Shown here one piece after another: positions 23,262 to 36,925 of a stretch of DNA of 64,000 bases. The first letter of the stretch is position 1. Each line of letters begins with the position of its first letter. The translations under genes and the position numbers were made by a program. The DNA lies in contig OZ017800.1 of NCBI GenBank assembly GCA_963969395.1, forward strand, positions 868,001 through 932,000, written 5' to 3'. The notes under the pieces were generated by a model, which made no database searches, was not told where the DNA came from, and saw nothing but the letters and a program-made list of their open reading frames with translations. The stretch comes from Pseudoscleropodium purum (taxonomy: Eukaryota; Streptophyta; Bryopsida; Hypnales; Brachytheciaceae).

Positions 23262-26067
23262 CTAGGAGCTGCTCTCATCACGATGTTTCTTGCGAGTACT
23301 GCGTCGCTCTTTGCGATCTTCCTCGTCACAATGCTTTCGTTTCTTGCGCTTCTCCTTCTCATCTCTGGATTTGTGACGCTCTTCTTTCTTCGATTTGTGC
23401 TTTTCATCTCTGGACTTCGACCGTTTCTCTTTTTTCTTGTGACGCTCTTCTTTCCTTCTATGCTTCTCTTCCTTGAGCATAGCAATCACCGCCAACGCAT
23501 CCTCTACAGTTTCCAATTTCCCTGGCAAAGCTGAAATTTGCTTCGGTTCTGGGTCGGCCTCTGGAGGAGCAGGGCCACCCACTCCAACCCCATGCTTCAT
23601 CCAGGCTGGCTGCACCACGGCACGGCCTCTACCCACAGATCCAGTGGCCAACAAGTGTTTGGACATACCAACTACCGCCATTGGAGGTTGCATGCGCTTT
23701 GAGCTCTGTCTAGGTAATCTGTCCTCACTCTTTGTGCGCTCTTGGATCGTCAAGTCAGCGTCCTCCTCATCCGACAACAACTTGTACGTCTTCTCACCTG
23801 AGGAGTAGCACTCTTTCTTCAAGTGGCCATGACCACCACAACGTTCGCACTGTACATTTAATACAGCATCCAATTTGAACTGGTGACAGGCCAACAATGA
23901 AGTGAACATTAAATTCTCGAAAGTCTCATTGACCAACAGCTACATAGAATCCAATTCCACACAAATATACCTGTTTGGCTCCTACAGGCTCTTTCAATCT
24001 CTCCTAACCAATTAATTGTCCACCATCAATTTCTATGTCTCCACAACAGCTTACACATGGTTTCTTTGCAAATAGATGGTCTTCCCAACTTTTTCATGAT
24101 TGTCATGAATAAATAAAAATATATATTGGTCACCACTTGATATAATCATCACGTAAGGAACAGTCTCAGCCTGCTGTAAACTGAATTAGGAAAACAAGCA
24201 TCCATGTTGTCAATTTATAATAAACCTTTCTAACATCATGGCTGGCACCAACCTCACCATCTGAGAAGAGGATCCACGGAATCAACCTGGAGAACTGAGA
24301 GCACAGGTGACCTTACAAATTATTTGACACTATTTAACATGTTCAGGATGGTGCTAACCTTTTGAGGTTCTTTCCAGGCAGGTCGTGACTGCTGCTTCTC
24401 GGCTTGGATGTTATTTGGATCCAAATCTTCCCCGTCACCCTGGCCAACATATTTCATCGAACAGCCTATTTTAGACTTCCCGTTTTCTTCTACATTTACA
24501 GAGATCACTTTAACCCACACCTGCTCCCCTTCACTGGCCACAGCAGACAAAGCCTTCACTTTTGCCTCCTCAGAATCGTCCCTATTTGTGACCTGAAAAA
24601 CAACGAACAACTAATAATCAAGTCATGCTCTCAGACCTGTATCCAATAACAGTTTCGAAGTTTCACTCCGTCCCCTAGTTCCAGCGGAACCCTAACTGGT
24701 AAGCAATCGTCCACAAATTCTCCAGAATACTTAGAAATGTAAGCAGCTTAAAAGTTCGCTCAGTGAACCTCATGGTCGCTAACTTGAGAGAGATGAACAA
24801 GTCCATGATTCCGATACCCCTCCATTTGAACAAAAATGCCAAAAGGTCGGATTGAGTGCACTGTCGCTTTGAGAATGCAATACAGAGGTGGCGCTACTGG
24901 TTTGTCATCGTCTCTGTCTCCTCCTCGACCTCTTCCTCCCCAACCGCGACCCCGCGCGCGACCTCCACCCATTGGCCTCCTCTCATCATCTTCATATCTT
25001 CCATCGCTATCCCTACTCATCGGCCGCCGCTCTTCGTCGTACTCTCGATCTCTGTACCTGCCCATGGGCCTCCGCTCATCATCTTCATAGTCTCGGGCCC
25101 TGTCCCTGCCCGTGGGCCTCTGGTCATCGTCGTCATATCCTCGCCCTCTATCTCTGCCGACGGGCCTCCGGTCATCATCATCGTAGGCTTCTTGCTTCCT
25201 TAAATCAGCTGCATCATTGTCATTGTAACGACGTGATCTATCTCCCGAGGATTGTCTGAGCTCGTCTCTCCCAATGCCACCCTCTACACGCCGATCCCTG
25301 TCAACGTCTCTGGAACTTTCCCTCTCTCTGCCTCTATCTCTGGGGCTTTCCCTCTCTCTGCCTCTGTCTCTGGGGCTTTCCCTCTCTCTGCCTCTATCTC
25401 TGGGGCTTTCCCTCTCTCTGCCTCTATCTCTGGGGCTTTCCCTCTCTCTGCCTCTATCTCTGGGGCTTTCCTTCTCTCTGCCTCTATCTCTGGGACTTTC
25501 CCTCTCTCTGCCTCTATCTCTGGGACTTTCCCTCTCTCTGCCTCTGTCTCGGGAGATTTCTCTTCCCCTCCCTCTATCTCTGAAGCTTTCTCTTCCCCTC
25601 CCTCTGTCTCTGGAGCTTTCCCTATCCATGCCTCTGGAAATTTCCCTTTCCCTGCCTCTATCTATGCCACTATCTCGATCCCTCGGAAGCTTTTGCATCA
25701 GCTCAGACGTTACCTGACAGAAGCGTACAAATCATTACAAATCTCCAATTAGATATGATCAAGTCGTCTTTTACTTAAGACGTTTACGGTACCTCCACAT
25801 ATGGGACTATTCTGTTTGTGTAAGAAGAAAAGACTCCCCTTCGTTTTATCAGTTTCAGAATTGAGGTTAACCTAGAGGGCACAACACAGCACCTCAAGGA
25901 AGCGGACTGAAGAAGGCACAACGTGAAGATTCACGTATAGGTAATATAAGCCATCCCAATCTTATTAATGGCATTATAATAACCACAAAATCTCACAAAA
26001 TTATGCGTTGATTTGCGATGGAGAATCAACTAACCGGCGGAGAGAAGGCATCGTGAGCAGGCGCCAT
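23262..26067 (-). CDS. S1 domain and CCHC zinc-knuckle RNA-binding protein (ZCCHC17/pNO40-like)
   Basis: Probably an RNA-binding nuclear protein; animal ZCCHC17 (pNO40) with the same S1 plus CCHC order is a nucleolar/splicing-related factor, so the role here is by analogy. Four exons join in phase 0: 26067-26035, 25713-24769, 24592-24359, 23879-23262 (1830 bases, 609 aa). The start MAPAHDAFSPP is a tiny first exon. Residues about 15-270 are Arg-, Glu- and Asp-rich: repeated RDRGRERESP ten-residue units, then units of about 18 residues around RRPxGR, then an RGG-like stretch. The S1 domain begins at CILKATVHSIRPFGIF, is split by the intron at SDHE, and ends near GCSMKYVG. The knuckle CERCGGHGHLKKEC has the CX2CX4HX4C pattern. 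The tail is Lys/Arg/Glu-rich. The long repeat region before S1 is longer than I expect for the family. Confidence 0.85.
25311..25560 (-). repeat. In-frame 30-bp coding minisatellite
   Basis: About eight units of 30 bases (plus-strand form CTCTATCTCTGGGGCTTTCC plus ten bases) encode the ten-residue repeat RDRGRERESP in exon 2 of the S1/CCHC gene. Units are nearly identical in the middle and diverge at both edges, as expected when unequal exchange adds units at the centre. Length 30 keeps the frame whatever the copy number. Confidence 0.9.
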
Positions 26068-29000
26068 CTCTTCGTGAGACCTTACTGATTGATATCCTGT
26101 TCACAAAGCATGGGAGACAATTGAATCTCCGTGTCTAATGCAAAAGAAATGAGCAATCCAAACACATACACCACCAAACAATAAAAATTCACGACTCGCG
26201 AGACATCGGTGCCCTAAAAAACTCCTCCCGCACGTTCACAACTAGTTCAAAGCTAGTGTATAATATGATTATCGGATTTATAAATTGAATTACACTGCAT
26301 TCTCATCAAAAAAACTGCGAGCAGCACACGAAGTGCCAGAAGGCATCATTCAAGAAACTGCAATATCGATATTCGGCAATCGCGAATACAGCAAATTAGC
26401 ATTCTACACTGCCTCGTACACAGGTCAGAGGAAAGCAAATAGTATCAACATGACTTCGAAACCCGGCCATATTCATATTTCAATGTAAGATACTACTACC
26501 GGTCATAACTCAAAACATAATGAGTTCTAATTCAGCTCACAACATCTAATCGTCTCATAAAATATTCAAAACATCAAACCCTTACACCTTAAAAAAATGA
26601 TCGAACCGCGAACACATTTCCATGGATCAGAAATTCATATCCAGGCACAATGGCGCAGGCCAACCGTGGGCCTACCGCTCGATCTTTCAAAGCTCAAAGG
26701 TCCTAGAACTCACAGGCAACAATCGCCAACCAATTCAAAAACATTCAAGCGTATACAAGAAACAGAACTTCCAGAAACAGTGAGAAAATCTTCGTACCTG
26801 GTAACCAGACAGAGACAAAAACATGTGAAAAGAATCAGAAATCGATTAGTGCGTGGAGACTCCTGAACAGTGGTGAGGAAACGGCAACTGATGAGAGGAA
26901 ACGAGACGCATCGGAGTAGATGGCAATTTCTGACGAGGAACTAGTTACCCTAAGATGGCGAAGGCAAATTCCAGAAGGAATCGGGACAGTAGCTGTTTAA
27001 TATCACCTTCTCTACTATCACCTTCTTAAATATCACATGCTCCGTTTAGTTCGTTATCTCTGCATTTCGTTCATTAGGAAAAATTTCAGCCCTCGAAAGG
27101 GCTGCAAATTTTGACCCCCCGGTACAATTAGAGATGAATTCAACAGTTTTTTATTTTTTAATGAACACTGCTGATGGAGCACTACTTGTGCCTCGTTAGT
27201 GACACATCAGATTTTTATTATTTTTTAATTATTATTTTTTATTATTTGTTTATTTTTCTATATTTGTGCTGCGTGGTGCCAAAAAAGGAATCCTTAACGG
27301 CCCTCCGCAAGATTCAGATTTTTCTTGATGTGTAAAGGTCTACCTCAAAGTATTGTAAGGTAGAAGTGTCTATTATAGGTAATATAAGCATTCCAGGTTG
27401 AATGATGTGGGAAAGTCATGGGAACTAAGTTCAGTGTGTGCAAAAATAAAGTTGAGGAAGAATGCCAAAAAAAAGGACATTTTTCTCCGAAAGTGAATAT
27501 TTTATTGAATATGAAAGTGGCTTTGGCACTTGGACCCATTTTAGTTTCATAGACTCACTTATTATGGTTAGCTTTGGTACTTCTGTCTAAGCCAAGACAT
27601 TAGAGAGATGAGTGGACAAGAAGGTAAAAATGAAGAATCTTTTTCAATGACCATTGCATCCAGTTGTTATCCACAATAGGTTAGCCTACAAAGCAATTAC
27701 AAGGGCTTGTCCAAAATAGGTACTTCTACCTTATTCATTAATTTGAAGTTCATTCTATTGCACGATCTCTTGAAGCAAGGTTTCTTGAGAATTATGGGAA
27801 AATGTCTTGAACAAAAGAATTCCACATCATTCTCTTCAAAAAAAATTCTATTGTAATGCATCCAACATTTTATGGCATGTCTTTTCCTCGGGTGAAGATT
27901 GATTTAAAAGGAATTTACCAAAAAAAATTCCTACAACTAAAAGGTCAAGGGTGAGGTCTCTAGAATAAAATTCCATAAGAATCTCTCCTAGACAAAACTC
28001 ATTCTATATTTTCAACATGGTATAAGATGTTCCATAGAAAAGTGGCAATAAAGGAGACATGAATTTTGTTACAAAATCAACCCCAAAAAATGTTTGAAAA
28101 GTGTCAATAGGATTCTACACTAAACCACCTTGCTAACACCAACAATCTCTAGTGAGAAATGAGCACTCATTATCCACAAGATACATAAATTCCATTCAAC
28201 ACCTCAATGTGACCATGACTAGTCAAGGAGGTTTGATAAATTATTCACAACAAATGTATTATTTGAAGAAGTAATTGAACAAGAGTCATTTGATAAATCC
28301 AACATTTTAGTTATTTTTGTGGAAAAATTTTAAAACAAAATTTTTTACTACAAAGTTGAAACAACTTTATTACAATTTGAACTTCAAACCTCTAACTACA
28401 ATATATTGATTTAGGTAATTGTAGAATGATGTGAAAATTTGGTTTTCACAATGAAGTTCTCCACTAATATAATGTATACCTCATTAGGAAAAAATTGAAT
28501 CCACAAAAAAGCCTTGAGCTTTTTTACTAATTGAATGAATATGAAGGTGGTCACATCCTCATTACAACCACCACTTGGCATGTGCTCCATTCTTCATGAT
28601 GGAACCATCAAGAGATTTTATGAGATCATAGAGATGAATTGAATAATGATGTCAAATTTTGAATTCATCATGCAATTTCTGGCCCAATTAGAAAGTTGAG
28701 AATGTTCTTTCCACCTAAATTTATGAGATGGTAGAAATGGATTGAATATTGATAATGAATTCTTGAATTCATTATAGAATTCTTGAGTTCATTATAGAAT
28801 TCTTGGTTCTATTAGTGAATTGAGAAGGCTCTTCCCACCTAAACTTTTGCATTACAAAGCGGCCTCTTTTAGGATTCAACTTTTTCCTAATGATGGTGAA
28901 TGTTAATATATTTTTTTTAGTAAAATTTATAATTGACATGATTTTTATTTACTTTCTATGTAGAAATTTAGGATAAATCTATTTTTTCATATGAAAATCT

Positions 29001-29159
29001 AATGAATTTACAACTTATAGAATATATAAGATTTCTTCTTTGAAAATAAAATAATATAAAGTAATTTTCACTCACTTATAGTAGAAAAATAGAGCTAACA
29101 AAGCAATGGTAAAAGATATAAAGTTTGACTATATAGTTGTAAGATCCTTCTTTAAAGAA
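26068..29159. other. Upstream region of S1/CCHC gene and empty intergenic DNA
   Basis: The first few hundred bases are probably the promoter and 5' leader of the minus-strand S1/CCHC gene. Open frames at 26285-26488 and 26597-26866 on the plus strand are short and unrecognised. From 27 kb the DNA is AT-rich; a small repeat of GAATTCTTGAATTCATTATA type lies at about 28760-28805. No transposon ends were identified. Confidence 0.45.
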
Positions 29160-31560
29160 TCAATGTTAAAATTCATTGGATTAAGGATTCTAACCAAGAC
29201 CTTATTTTGCTTAAGCTAAATTTTACCAAGGCATATGATGTTATATAATGGGATTTTCTCTTTTGAGTTATGCAAAAATTAGGCATCCCAAAATCATTTA
29301 TTCACCTTGTCCAAATGTTGTTACAAGATGCATCAGCATCAATTATGCTCAATGGAAAAGTGATTACTTCTTTCCCCATTCAATGTAAGGTGAGACAAGG
29401 TTGTTCCTTAGTACCTTATTTCTTCTTGCTCATAGGCGAAGCCCTTAACATGGCAGCAAACCAAGAGCAACATCTAGGATGAATCAAGGACGTACGTACA
29501 TCCTCAAGACAACAATCTACAACATCTAGTCTCACAATATGCACATGACTTTGGCGTATCAATTAGAGGTAGAGAATCCAACCTAAGCAATACTATATGT
29601 CTCTATCAAAAATTTGGAGTCGCTACAGGGCTTATTATTAACTAGGCAAAGAGTATTGCCTATTGGTTTTCTTCAAAATCAAGACCCTAGTGGCTTGATT
29701 GTTTTGCCTTAATATGGGCCCCTTCTAGTTTCCTCTCTCAAATCTTAGGAGCCCCTTTTGGAATTACCCTAGAGACTATACATATTGATGGTTTTCTTCA
29801 AGAAAAGATTACAAAGAAACTGTCCTATTGGACTACAAAACACTTGTCCCTTGCAGGGCAATCCATGGTGGTCAACACAATTCTTTCATCTACCCTCTAT
29901 TATTTCATAGCTATTTGGGATGGCTCATTACAAGTTATCCGGTCCATTTGACACAATCTTGTGAATTATTTATAGAGTGGTACGAAACATTCATCTCATA
30001 CTAAAGTCTCTAGGAAATGATTGTTGTCTCCCCAAGCTTGTTGATGGCTTAAAACTACTCAACCTAGAGGTATTTCTTACCACACTATTAGCCAAATGGA
30101 TACTATTTGCAATTGAACCAAGTATTATGTACTAATCTAAGAATTTTTCTTAGATATAGAATATTTAAAAGGAAACCACATCCAAAATGTGGATATTGGT
30201 TTTCTTCTCAATCTTGGTTAATGATACACAAACCTTCTGTTACACGAGGTTCAAAGATTTGGAATCGCATCACTACTACTTGGACACTCATTGTTAAACA
30301 CATTAAACTTAATCCACCAACAAATTTGGATGAGGTACTTACATCTAGTCTTTGGTAGTATACAAGCTTCATTGGGTCCAACTTTAATTTCACAACAAAA
30401 AGAACTAGAGTTCTCACTTAAAGTGGTATGTGCAATACTACTGACCTTTGCTATTGTCAACTATACAAGTTTAGATCATAGGAGGATATATTATCCAAAT
30501 TTTCAATTATGACATTGAACGTCACCATTGGTTCTTCTTTATTTCAAAACTTTCCTCAAACTAGTTGACTATGTTTACTAGACATTCTACACATGTACAC
30601 AAAAGCAAATGGGTTAGTTTATTCCAACATCTCAAAGACTCAATTCCATTTTTAACATAGAAGATTGATATCCCTAATTTCAACCTCCTAAAACTCTAAG
30701 TACAAGTTTTATTCCTCTCCAGAACGTTATCAAAGATGACTTTTGGTCAACCCTCAAATCAACTCACTCATCCCAATCTCTAACAATGTACAAGAATACC
30801 AAAGATTTGTTTAAAAGATGCACATTTTAGAAAATTATTATGAAGGATAGGAACAATACACCCTATATATTCAGTGGCTGTAGTCAATTCCTTACTTTAA
30901 ATCCAAGCAGATGGCAATGGGGAGATGGCACCATGTTTATAGCTTAACATCCTACATCTATAGGTCTTAAACTCTTTAGTAAACATTGCCAACTAAAAAG
31001 ACCCATTTCTACTAAATGGCCAAACTTACTTCCACTTAACTTCTCTCCGGATTGGAAAGATGTTTGGCATAAGGTTAAATCATTAAAAGAGATAGCTTTT
31101 ATTTGGTCCATATGGCACAATACAATAGTTGTCTACTCATAGAGAGTGAGAATTAATCTAGGCATTAACATCACATGTAATAGTTGTTCTTTAGGGATGG
31201 ATGAAACTCCACTTCATTAGAGGGGTTTGTGTCCTTAGGTCCAAGATATTTGGAACTATATCCAATCCATTCTTCATCATATATTGGGAGATGCACTGCT
31301 CATAGTTCCTTATGTTAGATTTAATTTTATTCAATGTCTCTTTGGTTCCGCCTTCCCAAGACATTTTAATTGCCTCAAAACCATTTGGACCCTCCTTTGT
31401 GAATCTTTCTTGTGGATCTCATAGATTTCAAAAAATAATAGGGTCTTCAATCAACATAGGTGGCCCTTGACTTTCCCCCCAAAATCCTTTGGGATGCTTT
31501 GCTAGTTTTTGAATGTGTTGTACAACTAAAGGCGAATTTAGCAACCTGTCATTGTCCACA
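29160..31560 (+). pseudogene. Old LINE: reverse transcriptase to zf-RVT remains
   Basis: Pieces of a LINE ORF2 appear in order on the plus strand, in shifting frames. There is a KAYD-like motif near 29230, then an open piece at 29270-29482 with MQKLGIPKSFIHLV and VRQGCSLVPYFFLLIGEALN (RT motif region, with the usual Pro-Leu in SPYLF altered). A WSTQFFHLPS block follows near 29870 and a RYRIF/KCGYW block at 30107-30358. Near 31070 a zf-RVT-like block contains WKDVWHKVKSLKEIAFIWSI. Many stops and indels interrupt it, so this copy is dead and older than the one at 8.1 kb. The YxDD active site is not visible. Confidence 0.7.
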
Positions 31561-32620
31561 ACAAGCCGATTCTTTAGGGTAGAATTTTGATAGTAATTGA
31601 ATCCATTCTCTTGTCTGAGCTATTAGAAATGGAGACTAAGTTGTTTGGAACAACACTGCCCTTCCTTCTTTGTTCACTTAGCTTTGTCTCGGTTCTTTTA
31701 GTCTATGCTCATTTTTCTTCATTGTCCAACCTTTGGCTTGGGTGTTTTGTTTTGTGGTTCTTTTTCTTAATGCATTGGTTTTCTATTTGTTCCAAAAAGA
31801 ATGTTAGAATTCATGAAGAATCAACCTAAAAGAATCTTGAATCATTTCTAGTTGCAATTAAAATCCAAAAAAGCTAACGCAAAATATAACAATAGTATTT
31901 AGCTTCAAATGTTTGTTTGAACAATCAAAAATGGAATGATCTAGTTACCACTTCCCAGACCAATTTTTTCTCTGGAAATTTACATTTCCAAATTTATAAA
32001 TCATTTTTCTACAAAATCCATGTCACCCTATATTGTTACATAACTCTGTATTATCTCATGCATTTTGAGTGCCTGCGTTGTGACAATAAAGAAGTTTGGA
32101 AGTACAGACTGCTTGGCTGTTGTCTGATAGATAGATAATTTCATCACGAAGGATGAATGTCATCCATTTTCGGAAGAAACCTTGACGACGGACTCTTCCA
32201 TCTTCTTTCACGAGCTGCAGGGTTTAACTTACTAGCGCTTAGCTATCGCCATCGCCAATTCAATCTGCATCACAATCCTTTTAGTTTTGGATTCCTTGTT
32301 GCTTTACTTTCTCTGTTTGGACATTTGTTTTCCTGTAGTATTTCAACTGTTTTTCTTACGTTTCGTTGCCATCTCTACATATTTGCCCCGTAGCCCATAG
32401 TGTAATTTGTCCCTGGATTTAGCTTTAAACTCTGGTTGCTGTGAGGTTTTGAATAGACACCAATTGACATTGGTTCTTACGAGGATAATGCCAAATCTTT
32501 TAAAGGATTGTGGTGGAAGCAACTTGGTCCGGTGCATTCGGCGGTTGCTCTGGCCGTGAAGGCGTTCTGTTATAAAAGTTAGTGGAGAGAGTTTCTTGTT
32601 TTTGGATTGAGTGGATTTCA
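31561..32620. other. Spacer and probable promoter of the methyltransferase-like gene
   Basis: Short open frames at 31587-31829, 31917-32138 and 32157-32393 have no recognisable domain; the first is hydrophobic and of low complexity. The last few hundred bases before 32621 are likely the promoter and leader of the next gene; no clear TATA box was settled on. Confidence 0.4.
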
Positions 32621-34788
32621 ATGGCGGTTTCCGTGGGAGCTGCGTCGTGGTCGTTGGCCAGTGGACAAAAATTGCAGCAACCTCCGCCGCCGCATTTGCT
32701 TCGGGTCGGCTCCGCTCAGCTTAGCAGGTATTACTTGTAAGGATTCGATGTTGTGACAAATTCAATCAATGCTTTGTGGCTATGACAGGGAAATTTGAAT
32801 GATCCAGCATCGATTATGGTAGCTCTATTGGATATGGGAAAACTCTAGGAAATTTTTAGATGGCTTTAGCAGGTATTCGTGTTAGAGCTTTGAATTCTTT
32901 CAAAGAGAAACCTAAAAATTGAAAATGTGGTGCTTAAGCATAGCATTAACGTAAGGATGTTTTAGTGCGCCATCAAATGACTTGTTGAGACATTGAATTC
33001 GTAATATCTGGCTCGGCTAACTGCGTATTTCAGGGTCTGGCTATGTCTTTCGGAGAATACAAAATTGTGGAGGAGGGTCGTGAATGCTTATTAGTTGATG
33101 TGCACAGTTTTCTGAGGGTCCTGGTGTGGTCTCACGCATTTTCTTGCATGAATTAACACAAAATGTATAAGGATCATTTGTTACCAATCAATCTCTTGGT
33201 AGATGTTAATGCCTTGCCATTTCTGTGTACTGATGACCCAGATAAAAAGGTTACGAGAACGTCCTGTGATTTTTCCGCTCTTAGTATCTAAAGACTTTCG
33301 AAATCATGCATTTTTATACTTGAAGATGGAAATAATTTGACTTATTGTTACTCTGTATGATGTGGAACTTGAAGGATTCGTCAGGATTTTTGTCGCAGCT
33401 ATTCCTCTAGTGCGTTTTTGGTGTCAGAAACAGCTTCCTCTTCCGTGGCTTGTCCTTCGCGGCAGCGACAGAAAGGAAGTCTCGTAGTGCATGCCGATGC
33501 TGTAAGATCTTCGCACCATGTAGCTGTGATTGCATACCGCTTGTAGAGTAAATGATCAATGCCTTCTTAATCGTTATTTGGTCAAGCTCGTCTGGTTATG
33601 TCTTTTTAGCATCCGTCATTATCCGTCTAGGCTACTTGCTGAATGCTGGATTATAGATATCTTCTTTTCTTTAACTTCTGTTGTGTATAATTTGTGATGC
33701 AGCTGAATAGCAGCAGTAGAGCTTTGCAGGGCTGTACACCCTTCGATGGACATTTGCAGAGCCGAATTGCAGAGCGAACAAGAAATTTTGAAAGGTTGGG
33801 TGTCAGAGCTGGCTCTCGGAGAGGAGTAGGCAGTGCAGATGGAGGACAAACTCTTGTTATTCCATTGCTGGGCGAGTTTAAGATACCTGAATTTTCTGAA
33901 GTTAGGCATAACCTGTCTCAAGTAACTCCACTGAAGGCGGCGAAATGGACGGCAATCGTGGCGGTAGCCTATGCAACCATGTCTACAATCGCTGGTCTGA
34001 CCGTACTTAGTTCCAATTTCTGGATGTACGCAAGTTGGCTTGGTGTGATATGGCCATGGCCAGCAGCCATTATTTTGGGAATATGGACATTGCTGGCAGC
34101 AATAAGACAGGCAAAATCAGGAACCAAGGAGGGAGAGCAAGTTTTTATCTTGGGGGGAACCCTGGTTTGGTTGATTCTGGTTCCACTTGCCCACGTACAC
34201 GGTTTCATAGATGGATGGCCTATCCTTCTTTATATTATGTATTACTTCTTCTTTTCTATTAGCGCTATTGTTCGGGAACGTATGTATGGAACTCTCAGCA
34301 CTGTATCTGAAGAGCCGAGGTGGCAAAGTAGCCCTTCTCGGGTGGCTCAAATTGCATTCATAGTGGCCATTGTAGGGGGTCACTGGGCAGCAGCTTTTGA
34401 ATCTCCTTTCCTGGTGGAATCATGGAATTGGGCTTGGCAATCCAAGTTGGCAGCAGCAGTTCTTGGGCTTGCAGTAGTGGTTCACTGGAATGCAATTTAC
34501 TTCTTAGGGAAATACTCTGATCGACTAGTGAACCCGATGTCTGTCGTAATGTTTGGACCCTACAGGTGGGTGCGTCACCCCATGTACGCGAGCTACATGC
34601 TCTTGTGTGCGGGCTATTGCCTTGCACTTAGGTCGTACTTCAGCCTTTTGTTTCTTACAGTATCCTGTGTGGCCTACTACGACCAGCGGACAAAGTTGGA
34701 AGAGAAGAATATGGTGGAGGTTTTTGGATCGATATACACTTCTTACAGGGAAAAGACTAAGCATAAATATCTGCCGTGGTTGTACTGA
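32621..34788 (+). CDS. Plastid-targeted membrane protein, isoprenylcysteine/phospholipid methyltransferase-like
   Basis: Likely an integral membrane methyltransferase of the ICMT/PEMT-like superfamily in plastid membranes; the substrate is unknown. Three exons join in phase: 32621-32727, 33399-33501, 33703-34788 (1296 bases, 431 aa). The first two exons (residues 1-70) are rich in Ser and Ala with few acidic residues and begin MAVSV, as in a chloroplast transit peptide. About seven hydrophobic segments follow (roughly 152-174, 177-206, 216-236, 240-262, 286-304, 314-338, 366-395). The family signature GPYRWVRHPMY is at 355-365, and the conserved EEKNMVEVFG-YxxYREKTK tail at 403-423 ends near the C terminus (PWLY). 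These last two parts form the S-adenosylmethionine site in known relatives. Starting instead inside exon 3 would lose the transit peptide, so the spliced model is preferred. Confidence 0.85.
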
Positions 34789-36925
34789 ATACTGATATGC
34801 AGTTTGCAAGTAGGCATTCTGAATCTTCATTGGTGTTTTCTTTAATGAAATGCCCAGTGCTTGTGTGTTCCATTCTTTGATTTACAATTTTAAAACTCCT
34901 GTTTGCATGTTTATCTTCAATTTGGTATCTACTGAGAAATTTCTCGCTTAGAAGAGTGTGTCGAAGTGCCAATTTGATTCTTCATCCAGTACATCAATAT
35001 ATCAGGAAAGTGACTTACCGTCTATATTGTGTGCCTGAAGCTTTTGTTTGCAGTTGATTCCGTCCCCAAACCTTCGAAAGAATCGGGGGAAGAGGAATCG
35101 CGAGAAGCTGGATCATCAGTATAAAGAAATGGCAAAGCATTTCACAGTAAATCCACTCCCTGACTTGCTCAGGATCCCAAAATTTGCGTCTCTAATTGCT
35201 CAGGGGTACTTGTTATCTGTGTTGAGTGGCAATGACGTGAGTAGAAGGGCGAGAGCGTTTAGGTTTTCATAAATATGAATGCATCACGTGAGAAAAGGGT
35301 TGTCAGAGTGCGAGGTTTTGGTTCCAGAAATATAGGCGATTCTGTTCCAAATCTTGGAACTCTATGCAGGGGCAAGTGTTTTGCAGAGGAGACTCTGGGC
35401 TCATAATTGCACAAGGTCAAATTTGAAAAGAAGAAGTGAAATCTCACTGGAGAAATTGTGAGCTGTGACACTCCCTAATTAACGTTTTGGAATTTCTTCG
35501 AGGACTTTTTTGGATTGTTGAAATGTCAATTACCTTAGTAGCGTTAAGGGAGCCACATTGTATTGTACTGCTGTGCTGTTTTTGATGCTCGTCTGCCCCA
35601 GGGTTAATGCCCATCATACGGTGCGATAGTAAGGTAGTGCGCCCTCTGAAGCCAGGAATATTATTCATCCTTTCCTTGAAGTTCCTTGTCAAATGCACGT
35701 GACGGCAGATCCGATCCTTGACAGGGAACTGGCGTCTAGTTGTACCTAGTGGCGAATCTGTATTCAGCGTAACTTACACTGACTCGGTCTCCATCGATTG
35801 GATGGGAAAGTCCAGACTCAAAACACGAGATAAGGCCGACCAGTTTTACTATCTTGTGTGCAGCAGCAAATCTTTGCAGGGTTTTTTCAGTTTCTCAAGT
35901 TTTTATGAATGTGTAAGTTGTAACTTACGAGCTGTGGTGTTCCCAGAACTGAAGTTGCTGCGGTTGTCATGAAGAGCCGTCCTAGAAATTATTTGGCACT
36001 CAATGATGCAAACCTCTATACTATTACATTCACCCTTGGTCACCTTTGGCTGTGACATTAAAAGGCCTGGCTGCAGTAGTTCTAACAGTCTGATTCATAT
36101 GTGAAACACATGCATTTGCTAAGAAAATGAAGTTGATCAAGTTTTTTTAGATTTTTTTGAGAAGTTGATCAAGTTTTTGTGCCTCTGCAAAACGCTTTTA
36201 CTGTACTGTAAAATTACCAATAATTTGCTCTCAGACATGGGGCGAACCATTCTGAACTTCCACCTTCAAATTACTTCATTTGAATTCAGGTGTTTACATG
36301 TGGAATAAAAATCATGAAAAATCATGTTGCACTTGTTATGCAGACAAGATGAGGCCAATAAGGTCCAAAAAAGTTTAACACATGGCTCATAATTATTTTC
36401 CACCGAAGCTCCTACACAAATTAATTGAATCAGTGCTCTAATAACACTAATAACACTGAATTGAGTTAATTTGGGAATTTTGAGTTTTTGTAAGGCACGC
36501 TAACATGGGAATCATCATATATTACATGAAATCAATATAATGTGGTTTGTGCTATTTCATACTATTGTATGATTGTCATCCAATTCTCATCCAACTTTCA
36601 TTTACATACATTTTTATTTAAATGAATCCATGTGTTCTCACTAATTAGACTACAAACACCAACATTCATCCAAATTAGTGTGAGTGTTTTGTAATAATCA
36701 AATTCTTGTTGTAATTGAATTAACTTGCCTACTGAATGAAATACTCACTCGGTTTACAAATTTTTGAAGCTTTCAAAATGAAGTTTGGTTTTAGTTTGGT
36801 GAGTTAGTTTTCTTCTTCTTTCATCATTGATTGCAAACATTTAAGAATTGACCCAAATGAACCTTTTCCACTCTACAACTTTGTTTTGTAACTCTAGACC
36901 AACAAACCCTCTCCTTTAGCTTCTA
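34789..36925. other. 3' flank of methyltransferase-like gene and spacer
   Basis: The first part must hold the 3' untranslated region; AATGAA at about 34843 is a possible polyadenylation signal. Open frames at 35048-35272 and 35718-35972 (plus) give no known domain. After 36000 the DNA becomes AT-rich. Confidence 0.45.

Noticed and set aside
25252..25752. Long Ser/Leu/Pro-rich plus-strand frames of up to 166 codons
   Set aside because: They are antisense shadows of the 30-bp minisatellite in the S1/CCHC gene; period 30 keeps all frames open.
33969..34830. Several antisense frames over the methyltransferase-like exon
   Set aside because: They overlap the well-supported sense frame with its family signature and show no known domains.
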